This document shows, piece by piece, positions 1 to 6,322 of a stretch of 13,536 nt of DNA. Numbering within the stretch: the stretch's first letter is position 1; every line of letters begins with the position of its first letter. The DNA lies in the NCBI GenBank assembly GCA_927911745.1, contig CAKMQF010000075.1, positions 1 to 13,536 of the forward strand. The letters are read 5' to 3'. The translations under genes were made by a program, and so were the position numbers. The stretch comes from an uncultured Gemella sp. GTDB taxonomy: Bacteria; Bacillota; Bacilli; Staphylococcales; Gemellaceae. The notes below the pieces were generated by a model that was not told the DNA's origin, did no database searches, and saw nothing but the letters and a program-made list of their open reading frames with translations.

Positions 1-165
1 GGAATATTAAAACAAGAGATATACTATGGAACAACATATAATAGTTATAGGGAACTGAAATTAGCTATTGAAAAATATATAAAATACTATAATGAAGAGA
101 GAATAAAAGAGAAACTAGGATGGTTAAGTCCTAAGCAATATAGAATAAAACATATGACTGTATAA
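1..165 (+). CDS. IS3-family transposase (OrfB), C-terminal fragment
   Basis: The open frame enters from the left edge and ends in TAA at 163-165; about 54 residues are visible. The stretch YYNEERIKEKLGWLSPKQYR is the typical end of the DDE integrase (rve) domain of IS3-family OrfB transposases: N-E-x-R followed by a K-L-G-W-x-S-P-x-x-Y/F-R ending. These enzymes cut and join the element ends. The rest of the element lies outside the window, so whether the transposase is intact cannot be judged. The hairpin and terminal repeat that follow support an intact right end. The IS150-type subgroup is likely but not proven. Confidence 0.9.
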   Translation, partial: GILKQEIYYGTTYNSYRELKLAIEKYIKYYNEERIKEKLGWLSPKQYRIKHMTV

Positions 166-172
166 ATATAAA

Positions 173-211
173 AAGATAGCGTAGCAGTCATTATAACTAC
201 TACGCTATCTT
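173..211 (+). terminator. Hairpin at the 3' end of the IS element
   Basis: A perfect 12-bp inverted repeat, AAGATAGCGTAG (173-184) and CTACGCTATCTT (200-211). It extends inward by AGT/ACT after one mismatch. It lies between the transposase stop and the terminal repeat. There is no long T run directly after the stem, so it may act as a terminator or as a shield against outside transcription. Confidence 0.6.
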
Positions 212-259
212 AAGTCTAACTTTTTGGGGTCAGATCATTATTCTTGAGTCTTTTTTATT

Positions 260-281
260 TCTAGAGCATATCTAGAGAATA
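260..281 (+). repeat. Tandem 11-bp repeat, two copies
   Basis: TCTAGAGCATA (260-270) is followed directly by TCTAGAGAATA (271-281), 10 of 11 identical. It lies between the IS end and the promoter of the PfoR-like gene. Function unknown; possibly a binding site or chance. Confidence 0.5.
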
Positions 282-297
282 TTAAGAAATATTAAGT

Positions 298-327
298 TAT
301 AATATAAAATAAATACACATTAGTGTA
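298..327 (+). promoter_or_regulatory. Putative promoter and operator-like palindrome for the PfoR-like gene
   Basis: TATAAT at 298-303 is a consensus -10 box about 57 nt before the start codon. I see no good -35 box at the right spacing. Just downstream, where transcription would begin, is TACAC-ATTA-GTGTA (314-327), a 5-bp-arm palindrome in operator position. The -10 box is visible; regulation is inference. Confidence 0.35.
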
Positions 328-359
328 AAATAATATTTACTAAATACGGAGAGTATTGT

Positions 360-1433
360 ATGAATAAAAATAATGTTCTATCTAAATTATTTCATAGGTA
401 TTTTATTGTTGCTTTGAATGGAATGGCCTTAGGGTTGTTCTGTACTCTAATTATTGGATTGATTATTAAGCAGATTGCTATAAGCTTGAGTGGAAGTTTA
501 TCGAGTTTCTTACTTGTTATAGCGAGTATCGCAATGGCATTAACAGGTCCAGTTATTGGTATAGGTGTTGCGCATGCGCTTAAAACTCCTAAATTAGTAA
601 TCTTAGCTTCTGGTGTAGTCGGATTTTTAGGTGCATTTGGGTCAAATCTAGGTACTAATAATTTACTAGATCATGGTAAATTGATAATTAGTGGTTCTGG
701 TGATCCTTTAGGAGCCTTTATAGCTGTAGTTATAGCTGCGGAAATAGGTAGACTTATTTCTGGAAAAACTAAAATAGATATTATTATCACTCCATTTGTC
801 ACAATAATCATAGGAGGAATAGTTTCTTATTTAACAGGACCATATTTAATAAAAGGGATGAAAATTCTTGGAACATTTATAAGGGAAGCAACAGAATTAC
901 AGCCGTTTATTATGGGAGTAGTTGTTTCAGTTGTTATGGGAATAATTTTAACATTACCTATAAGTTCAGCAGCATTGTCTATCATCTTGGGGTTATCTGG
1001 AATAGCAGCAGGCGCATCTACTGTGGGATGTGCAGCTCAAATGGTTGGTTTTGCAGTAATAAGTTTTAAAGCTAATCGTTGGAATGGATTACTTGCTCAA
1101 GGGTTAGGAACGTCTATGTTACAGGTTCCTAATATTATGAGAAAACCAGTAATTTGGATTCCGCCTATTATTGCAAGTGCTATATTAGGTCCTATAGCAA
1201 CTATTATTTTTAGAATGGAAAATAACCCTGCTGGAGGAGGGATGGGAACATCAGGACTAGTGGGGCAACTTATGACATGGCAAACAATGTCATCTTATAC
1301 AGCTCATTCGGTACTGTTTATTGAAATATTGTTATTACACTTCATATTACCTGCGGTTATATCATACGGAGTATATTACTATATGGAGAAAAAAGGCTTT
1401 GTGAAAGCTGAAGATTATAAATTAGATTTATAA
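360..1433 (+). CDS. PfoR/PTS_EIIC_2-family membrane protein
   Basis: A 357-residue, very hydrophobic protein with about 8-10 membrane segments and glycine-rich loops. It resembles the PTS_EIIC_2 / PfoR family (COG3641), which is related to sugar-PTS IIC permeases but usually lacks attached IIA or IIB domains. One member was named for its effect on perfringolysin O production in Clostridium perfringens; the transported substrate is not established. Family-like stretches are the GSNLGT loop (residues about 94-99), PISSAA (about 201-206) and NPAGGGMGTSGLVGQ near residue 290. The start is ATG 360, with GGAGAG at 348-353 six bases upstream. It stands alone between an IS end and its own terminator. 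Family assignment is fairly firm; function is open. Confidence 0.8.
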   Translation: MNKNNVLSKLFHRYFIVALNGMALGLFCTLIIGLIIKQIAISLSGSLSSFLLVIASIAMALTGPVIGIGVAHALKTPKLVILASGVVGFLGAFGSNLGTNNLLDHGKLIISGSGDPLGAFIAVVIAAEIGRLISGKTKIDIIITPFVTIIIGGIVSYLTGPYLIKGMKILGTFIREATELQPFIMGVVVSVVMGIILTLPISSAALSIILGLSGIAAGASTVGCAAQMVGFAVISFKANRWNGLLAQGLGTSMLQVPNIMRKPVIWIPPIIASAILGPIATIIFRMENNPAGGGMGTSGLVGQLMTWQTMSSYTAHSVLFIEILLLHFILPAVISYGVYYYMEKKGFVKAEDYKLDL

Positions 1434-1442
1434 AAATTTAAG

Positions 1443-1475
1443 AACTAGCTATAGAAAAATATAGTTAGTTTTTTT
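1443..1475 (+). terminator. Rho-independent terminator of the PfoR-like gene
   Basis: An 11-bp stem (AACTAGCTATA 1443-1453 with TATAGTTAGTT 1460-1470, one G-U pair), a 6-nt loop and a T run to 1475. It starts 10 nt after the stop codon. Confidence 0.85.
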
Positions 1476-1580
1476 ACGTTTATAAGGAGTTAGTAGAAAA
1501 TCGTGATCTCTGAGGAACAAGATTTTGTGGGTTTTGTTAAGATACTCCCATGTATATGGCATTAAAATGGAATTGAAAAT
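1476..1580. other. Intergenic segment between two converging terminators, no gene recognised
   Basis: About 105 nt between the terminators of the PfoR-like gene and rplS. It looks less AT-rich than neighbouring spacers and runs open in more than one frame. I find no start with a ribosome-binding site and no recognisable product. It may be a relic of a repeat or mobile element. Confidence 0.4.
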
Positions 1581-1618
1581 AAAAAAAGAAAGCCCCGTTA
1601 CTGATGTAATAGGGCTTT
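1581..1618 (-). terminator. Rho-independent terminator of rplS
   Basis: On the minus strand, AAAGCCC (1618-1612) pairs with GGGCTTT (1595-1589). There is an inner TTAC/GTAA helix, and a T-rich tail runs toward 1581. It begins 15 nt past the rplS stop. Confidence 0.9.
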
Positions 1619-1632
1619 TAAGCTTCTTCTTA

Positions 1633-1978
1633 TTAACGTACTTCTTTAATACGAGCAGCTTTACCACGTAAGTTACGTAGGTAGTATAATTTAGCACGTC
1701 TAACTTTACCTTTACGTACAACTTCAAATTTTTTCAACTTTTGGAGTGTGAACAGGGAATGTTCTTTCAACACCAACACCGTTTGAAATTTTACGTACAG
1801 TATAAGTAGCAGAGATTCCTCCACCACGACGTTTGATAACTACTCCTTCGAATTGTTGGATACGCTCACGTCCACCTTCAACGATACGAACGTGTACTCT
1901 TACTGTATCCCCAGCTTTAAATTCAGGAATGTCTGATCTTAATTGCGATTTAGTGATCGCTTCAATGATTTTGCTCAT
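1633..1978 (-). CDS. rplS: 50S ribosomal protein L19, frame broken in this sequence
   Basis: L19 sits at the 30S-50S interface of the ribosome. The N-terminal part matches the family (I-P-E-F-x-[22 protein letters not shown], then [10 protein letters not shown]). The C-terminal part is equally typical ([19 protein letters not shown], then [11 protein letters not shown]). The two halves lie in different frames. The first frame stops at TGA (1724-1726), and the second resumes immediately if one base is removed from the A6T3 run (1726-1734). The repaired product is about 114 residues, the normal length. The start is ATG 1978-1976 with AGGAG at 1991-1987. L19 is essential or near-essential, so a sequencing indel is the likely cause. 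Monocistronic, with its own promoter, leader and terminator. Confidence 0.95.
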
Positions 1979-2060
1979 TATTCTTTCTCCTTTTTTTACA
2001 AAATGTTCATTACTAATGCTTGATTAACAGAGGAACATCGTAATTTAATGTTTTCACATC
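1979..2060 (-). ncRNA. Putative L19-type ribosomal protein leader
   Basis: The 5' untranslated region of rplS is about 80 nt and folds. GATGTTC (2039-2033) pairs with GAACATT (2008-2002), enclosing a UUAAU/AUUAG helix. A smaller ATGT-GAAA-ACAT hairpin lies upstream. L19 leaders that autoregulate rplS are a known class in low-GC Firmicutes. The position and length fit, but I cannot score a covariance model here. Confidence 0.4.
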
Positions 2061-2066
2061 TCGACT

Positions 2067-2095
2067 ATTATAACATTATTTCAAGTAAATATCAA
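2067..2095 (-). promoter_or_regulatory. rplS promoter
   Basis: Minus strand: TTGATA (2095-2090), 17-nt spacer, TATAAT (2072-2067). A near-consensus housekeeping promoter, about 90 nt ahead of the rplS start. Confidence 0.8.
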
Positions 2096-2116
2096 TAGAA
2101 AAATTAATAAAATTTA

Positions 2117-2476
2117 TTATAAAAGAGCTTTTTCCCAAGTTTCTTCTTTGAATCCAAGAAGTAGGATATCATTTTTTAAATCGAATGCTAAAGGACGTTT
2201 AATTAACATACCATTTTCGTGAAGTAACGTTAAAGCTTCATCAAGAGATAGTGTTTCTAATTTGTCTTTTAATCCTAGCTCTTTATAAACAAGACCGCTA
2301 GTGTTGAATAATTTCTTTAATGGTAGATCGAATGTCTTAATAATTTTTTTAAATTCTGCTACTGTTGGTGTTTTTTCTTTAACATTGAAATATGTTGCTT
2401 CAATATTGTTGTCTGTTAAAAGTTTTTTTGCTTTTCTACATGTCGAGCATGTCGGGTATTCGTAAATAGTTAGCAT
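2117..2476 (-). CDS. Spx/MgsR-like (ArsC-family) thioredoxin-fold protein
   Basis: A 119-residue protein of the ArsC/Spx thioredoxin-fold family. Near the N-terminus it has the redox motif C-S-T-C (residues 10-13, in YPTCSTCRKAK). The family's K-R-P-L motif follows at about residues 94-97. In Bacillus, Spx and MgsR bind the alpha subunit of RNA polymerase and switch stress genes when the CxxC is oxidised; other members are small reductases. This sequence is closer to the YffB/MgsR-type 'arsenate reductase family' than to classical Spx, so a regulatory role is not assured. There are no arsenic genes nearby. The start is ATG 2476-2474 with GAGGAG at 2487-2482. It has its own promoter and is divergent from the ABC operon. 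Confidence 0.85.
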   Translation of the reverse strand: MLTIYEYPTCSTCRKAKKLLTDNNIEATYFNVKEKTPTVAEFKKIIKTFDLPLKKLFNTSGLVYKELGLKDKLETLSLDEALTLLHENGMLIKRPLAFDLKNDILLLGFKEETWEKALL

Positions 2477-2520
2477 ATAATCTCCTCAATAATTTTTTAT
2501 GAAATCTAATAATTATTGAT

Positions 2521-2549
2521 ATTATAATATTTATTTTTATTAGTGTAAA
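2521..2549 (-). promoter_or_regulatory. Promoter of the Spx/ArsC-like gene
   Basis: Minus strand: TTTACA (2549-2544), 17-nt spacer, TATAAT (2526-2521), ending 45 nt before the start codon. Confidence 0.75.
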
Positions 2550-2610
2550 GAAATCTGTTTAGGATTTAGCGTATATGAAAAGCGTTTAGATTAATTCAAT
2601 AAATAAGATG

Positions 2611-2619
2611 TGATATAAT
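2611..2619 (+). promoter_or_regulatory. Extended -10 promoter of the ABC transporter operon
   Basis: TGATATAAT (2611-2619) is an extended -10 element (TGn plus TATAAT). The -35 position (TTAATT, 2591-2596) is weak. The start codon follows 28 nt later with AAGGAG at 2635-2640. Confidence 0.65.
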
Positions 2620-2647
2620 TAAGTTATAGAAATAAAGGAGAAATACT

Positions 2648-3349
2648 ATGCAAAAAATAATTGTAAAAGATGTTTCTAAAATATATGGAGAAAATAGTAA
2701 TAAAGTTATAGCGAATGATGCTATTAGTTTTGATATTAATGAAGGAGAATTTGTTGTAATTTTAGGTCCAAGTGGAGCTGGGAAGAGTACATTACTTAAT
2801 ATTATAGGTGGAATGGATAATGCTAGTAAAGGATCAATTAATGTTTTTGGAAAAGAGATTGTCGGCTTAAGTGAAGCGGAACTAACTAGATATAGAAGAG
2901 AAGATATAGGTTTCGTTTTTCAATTTTATAATTTGATTCCAAACCTAACAGTTTTAGAAAATGTAGAATTAGCTGGACAAATTGTAAAACAACCGAAAAA
3001 AGCAACAGATATTTTAAAATTAGTAGGATTAGAACATAGAATGGATAATTTTCCTTCGCAAATCTCTGGTGGAGAACAACAGCGTGTTGCTATAGCGAGA
3101 GCAATAGCTAAAAATCCAAAACTATTACTTTGTGATGAACCAACTGGGGCATTAGATTATAAGACGGGAAAAAATATCTTAAATATCCTAAAAGACTATA
3201 GTGTGGATGAGAAAAAAACTGTAGTTATTATCACTCACAATAGTTCTATCGCTGAAGCTGCAGACAAGGTAATAGAAATTTACGATGCTAAGGTGAAAAA
3301 AGTAACACAAAATACTAATCCTAAAAGTATTGATGAAATAGAGTGGTAG
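2648..3349 (+). CDS. ABC transporter ATP-binding protein (LolD/MacB type)
   Basis: A 233-residue nucleotide-binding subunit that powers the partner permease encoded 4 nt downstream. Motifs in order are Walker [10 protein letters not shown] (about residues 40-48), Q-loop VFQFYNL (about 94-100), signature SGGEQQR (about 140-146), Walker B LLLCDEP (about 159-165), D-loop GALD and switch histidine in ITHN (about 195-198). All catalytic residues are present. The insert and signature are of the MacB/LolD/BceA group, which pairs with FtsX-like permeases exporting lipids, peptides or antibiotics, or sensing peptides, without a classical substrate-binding protein. No two-component system is visible here, so a Bce-type resistance role cannot be claimed. 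The substrate is unknown. Confidence 0.92.
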   Translation: MQKIIVKDVSKIYGENSNKVIANDAISFDINEGEFVVILGPSGAGKSTLLNIIGGMDNASKGSINVFGKEIVGLSEAELTRYRREDIGFVFQFYNLIPNLTVLENVELAGQIVKQPKKATDILKLVGLEHRMDNFPSQISGGEQQRVAIARAIAKNPKLLLCDEPTGALDYKTGKNILNILKDYSVDEKKTVVIITHNSSIAEAADKVIEIYDAKVKKVTQNTNPKSIDEIEW

Positions 3350-3353
3350 TGTT

Positions 3354-5938
3354 ATGAAAGCAATAAATAGAGATATATTAAGAGAAATATCAAAAACAAA
3401 GTCGAAGTTTATATCGATAATGATAATAATGTTTCTGGGAGTTTTTATCTTTGTAGGTCTAAAAGAAACATCACCTGCAATGGTGAATACCTATAATAAG
3501 TATATAGAACGCCATAAGATGTATGATCTAAGAGTAAGCCATAATTTTGGTATCAATGAAGAAGATATGAAAATTATAAATGCTCTAGATAATGTTGATT
3601 TAAGTGAAAGTTATTTTATAAAAAAACTCCAGATAACTAATAGTAATGAGTTTGTAAATATTGAATCTTTACCTGAAAAATTAGTTTTACCTAAGTTAAC
3701 TGAAGGTGCTTTACCTAATGATGACAGAGAAATAGCTTTAGTCGAATCACTGCAAGGTAGTTATAAAATTGGAGACGAGATTTCTTTTACTTCAGATAAG
3801 AGTGAAAGTAATACTTTAAAACAATATAACTTTAAAGTAGTTGGTTTTGTTCAAGGAGCAGATCATATAGAGGTATCTAATAATAATCTAGCTAATAAGG
3901 ACTATTTTGGGTATGTAAAAAGAGACGTTTTTAAATTTGAAAATGTAAGTGGAGTAAATATAAAACTTAAAGATATTAACTATAAATATAGTGATAAAGA
4001 TTATATTACGGAAGTTAATAAGACTCGAGATAGCCTGATAGAAAAATTAAAAACTCAGCAAAAAATCGACGAAAAAAATTATTTAGAAAAAAATAATAAA
4101 AAATTAAAAGAAAATGAAAAAGTAATAAATCAAGCACAAGAACAACTTAATAGTGTTAAAGGAAAACTTGAATTACTAAAAAATGTCGATAGTAAGAGTT
4201 ACAATGAACAAGTAGAAAAATTGAATAAAGCTCAAAAAGAGATTGATGATAATAAAAAGCAACTAAATATTGGGAAGGTTAGCCTTTCAGAAGAAAGTTA
4301 TCCTAGATTCTCGGTAGAAAATATTAGAGGTTTAAAAAACTATGCTCAATTTATAGATTCTGCGAGTAGTTTAACCTTTGTAGCTAATGTTTTTTCAATA
4401 TTCTTATTTGTTGTATCGATTTTAGTTTCACTAACAACTTTAACTAGAATGATAGACGAAAATAGGATAAACATCGGTACTCTTAAATCACTAGGATACA
4501 GTAATTATCAAATTTCTAAGAAATATTTTGTATATGGTGGCTTGTCTACCTTGATAGGTACGATATTAGGTATTATTGGAGCCTATTTGGTGATTGTGCC
4601 GATAATATATAATTCTTATGCAAGGTTCTTTACTTTTAACACACCGGAGATCGTATACACTCCAAGTATACTTATCGCAGCTTTTGTTATTTCATTAGGA
4701 TGTATAAGTTTAGCGATTTATATACCACTTAGAAAAAACTTAAAAGAAAAGAGTGCGTACTTGTTGCGTCCTAAGGCTCCGAGTGGAGGAAGTAGAATAT
4801 TTTTAGAAAAAAATATCATTTATTTGGTCAAGACTTAGCTTTTTAAGGAAGGTAACCTTTAGAAATATTTTCCGTTATAAAATTAGAATGTTAATGACGA
4901 TATTTGGAGTTGCAGGATGTCTGACTCTTATGTTTATAGGTTTTGGTATTCGTTATGGAGTAATAAATATTTCTAATGAACAATTCAAAGTTATTAATAA
5001 GGTTGATATCGCAGCTACTTATAATCCTTATATAGATAATGAAAGTGTAGAAAAACTTCAAAAAGAGATTGATAATAATAAGAATGTCAAAGCTAGCACC
5101 AAAATAAATATTCAACTTGCTACTTTCGAGAGTAATAATGAAATTATAGATTCTGTACAATTAATAACGGTGGATAAAGAAAACTATAAAGACTATATTA
5201 CATTAATGGATAATAATGCCAAAGATATTAACTTGCCAAATGGGGCGGCTGTTATTAGTGAAAAACTTGCATATCTTCACAAGTTACAGGTAGGAGATAG
5301 CTTTAATGTAGTTGTAAATAATAAAGAATACACATTTAATGTCGGTGAAATTAATAAGAATTACTTTGGACATACAATTTATATAAATAAAGATTATTAT
5401 GAATCAGTATTTAAAAAACAATATAAGGACAATAACGTTTTTAATACAAACTACAGGTGGTAAGGAAATTGTTGAAAGTGTGGTAAGTGATTTAAATAAT
5501 AATAGCGATATAGTAAATATAAGTGATAATTCTAAAATACAAGAGATACTTGATAATTTTATTAAAGGAATAGATATTATAGTGGCAGTTATGGTGATTT
5601 GTTCAGTTACATTAGCGCTTGTAGTATTATATAATTTAATAAATGTTAATGTATCTGAGCGTATTAGAGAATTATCAACGATAAAAGTTCTTGGTTTTTA
5701 TCCAAGCGAGGTAACTATTTATGTATTTAGAGAAATCTTTTACTTAAGTGGAGTAGGTATTATTTTAGGTAATTATCTAGGTTATAAAATGTATTTGAAA
5801 ATAATATTAGAACTCGCGGGTAGAGATATGATGTTTAGTAGTAAAGTACCTTTAGTAGTTTATTTATTAGCATCGGGTATAACAATATTGATTACTATAA
5901 TCGTAATGATAGTAATGCATAAAAAATTAAAAAAGTAA
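3354..5938 (+). CDS. Large FtsX-like ABC permease, frame broken twice in this sequence
   Basis: Membrane partner of the upstream ATPase. Read through two repairs it gives about 860 residues, duplicated in plan: membrane segment (about 18-36), outer domain with a Lys/Glu/Gln-rich coiled coil (about 230-305), then an FtsX three-helix block (about 340-460, with the typical GTLKSLGY). The second half repeats the plan: membrane segment, outer domain, FtsX block with STIKVLGFYPSEV. Break 1 is at the A7 run 4807-4813; removing one A joins the first frame to ISFIWSRLSFLRKVTFRNIF and on. Break 2 is at the T5 run 5438-5442; removing one T gives DNNVLIQTTGG. Both breaks keep the family pattern on either side, so they look like indel errors, although a decayed gene is possible. 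The start is ATG 3354, nearly abutting the ATPase stop. Confidence 0.85.
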
Positions 5939-5983
5939 ACATGGTAGAAGCTCTTAAGGCAATAGAGTAGAATAGGAGAAAAA

Positions 5984-6271
5984 ATGGCAATTATAATTAA
6001 TGATGAGGCAAAAAAATTATTAAAAGATAAAAATAAAAACTATATATTAGTATCACTGTTTCAACAAGCTTGTTGAGGTGGCGGTGTAAATAAAGTTATC
6101 GGGGTTTCGATAGCAAGCAAATTCGATAAAGAATTATATTCGAAATATGTAGTTGATGGAATAGATGTTTATATTGACTATAGATTAAATATAGGAGAGA
6201 ATGTAGAAATAGGTGTAGAAAAATTCCTATTTATGAAATATTTTAACCAGGTTGGAATCACTGCGTTATAA
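5984..6271 (+). CDS. Candidate HesB-like (CC/Se motif) selenoprotein with in-frame TGA
   Basis: A small protein of 95 residues if TGA at 6074-6076 (codon 31) is read as selenocysteine. Around it the protein reads F-Q-Q-A-C-U-G-G-G. Selenoproteins of the HesB-like group, and their relatives with Cys in that place, carry such a C-C/U-G-G motif. The part after the TGA (VDGIDVYIDYRLN, then EKFLF) continues in the same frame to TAA 6269-6271 and looks like the C-terminal half of that family. There is no ATG, GTG or TTG in that frame between the TGA and ATG 6233, so the second half cannot be a separate gene. The start is ATG 5984 with AGGAG at 5974-5978. It follows the permease by 45 nt without a terminator, so it probably shares the transcript. 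Its biochemical role is unknown; a redox or metal-handling role is inference. The alternative is a base error or mutation at a Cys codon. Confidence 0.72.
6077..6114 (+). promoter_or_regulatory. Candidate bacterial SECIS element
   Basis: Directly 3' of the in-frame TGA, GUUAUCG (6095-6101) pairs with CGAUAGC (6108-6114) in a 7-bp stem with one U-G pair. The apical loop is GGGUUU (6102-6107). The first loop G is 26 nt past the TGA. Bacterial SECIS elements sit inside the coding region, with a short stem, a G at the start of the loop and a similar distance. The fit is good by eye; folding energy is not computed. Confidence 0.65.
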
Positions 6272-6278
6272 AAAAAGA

Positions 6279-6317
6279 AACAACTAGAGATGAAAAGTAT
6301 CATCTCTAGTTGTTTTT
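6279..6317. terminator. Bidirectional rho-independent terminator
   Basis: A perfect 15-bp stem, AACAACTAGAGATGA (6279-6293) with TCATCTCTAGTTGTT (6300-6314), and a 6-nt loop. A T run follows on the + strand and an A-rich tract (6270-6280) precedes it, giving a T-rich tail on the - strand. It ends both the ABC/selenoprotein transcript and the convergent TVP38 operon. Confidence 0.93.
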
Positions 6318-6322
6318 GTTTA

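Larger units (their letters stand above)
1..237 (+). mobile_element. Right end of an IS3-family (IS150-like) insertion sequence
   Basis: The element comprises the transposase C-terminus, a hairpin and a right terminal repeat. The outer end reads, on the complementary strand, TGATCTGACCCCAAAAAGTT (218-237). It has the 5'-TG and CCCCAAAAAGTT core seen at many IS3-family ends. The exact boundary (about 237) is inferred from the terminal CA on the + strand. The left end and the target-site duplication lie outside the window. Confidence 0.75.

Noticed and set aside
319..330. ATTAGTGTAAA shared with 2539-2549 as a common operator
   Set aside because: At 2539-2549 it is simply the -35 box and spacer of the minus-strand promoter. 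One match in such AT-rich DNA is not evidence of a shared site.
1833..2027. Plus-strand open frame over rplS and its leader
   Set aside because: It lies antisense to rplS, has no ribosome-binding site and no recognisable product; it is a shadow of the real gene.
2117..2476. Arsenate detoxification gene
   Set aside because: It has an Spx/MgsR-type CxxC and no arsB, arsR or other ars genes nearby. The 'arsenate reductase' label is only a family name.
4891..5160. Minus-strand open frame inside the permease
   Set aside because: Antisense to a clear FtsX-like coding region, with an Ile/Asn/Tyr-rich nonsense composition.
4807..5442. Programmed frameshifting in the FtsX-like permease
   Set aside because: Two shifts in one gene, plus shifts in essential genes nearby, fit indel errors better. 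I see no stimulating hairpin or pseudoknot.
6074..6076. TGA read as tryptophan or glycine through an altered genetic code
   Set aside because: Tryptophan is coded by TGG throughout, and no other gene needs TGA as a sense codon. The position follows Cys in a known Cys/Sec motif.
6077..6271. A separate small gene after the TGA
   Set aside because: There is no ATG, GTG or TTG in that frame before 6233, and no ribosome-binding site. It only makes sense as the continuation of the upstream half.
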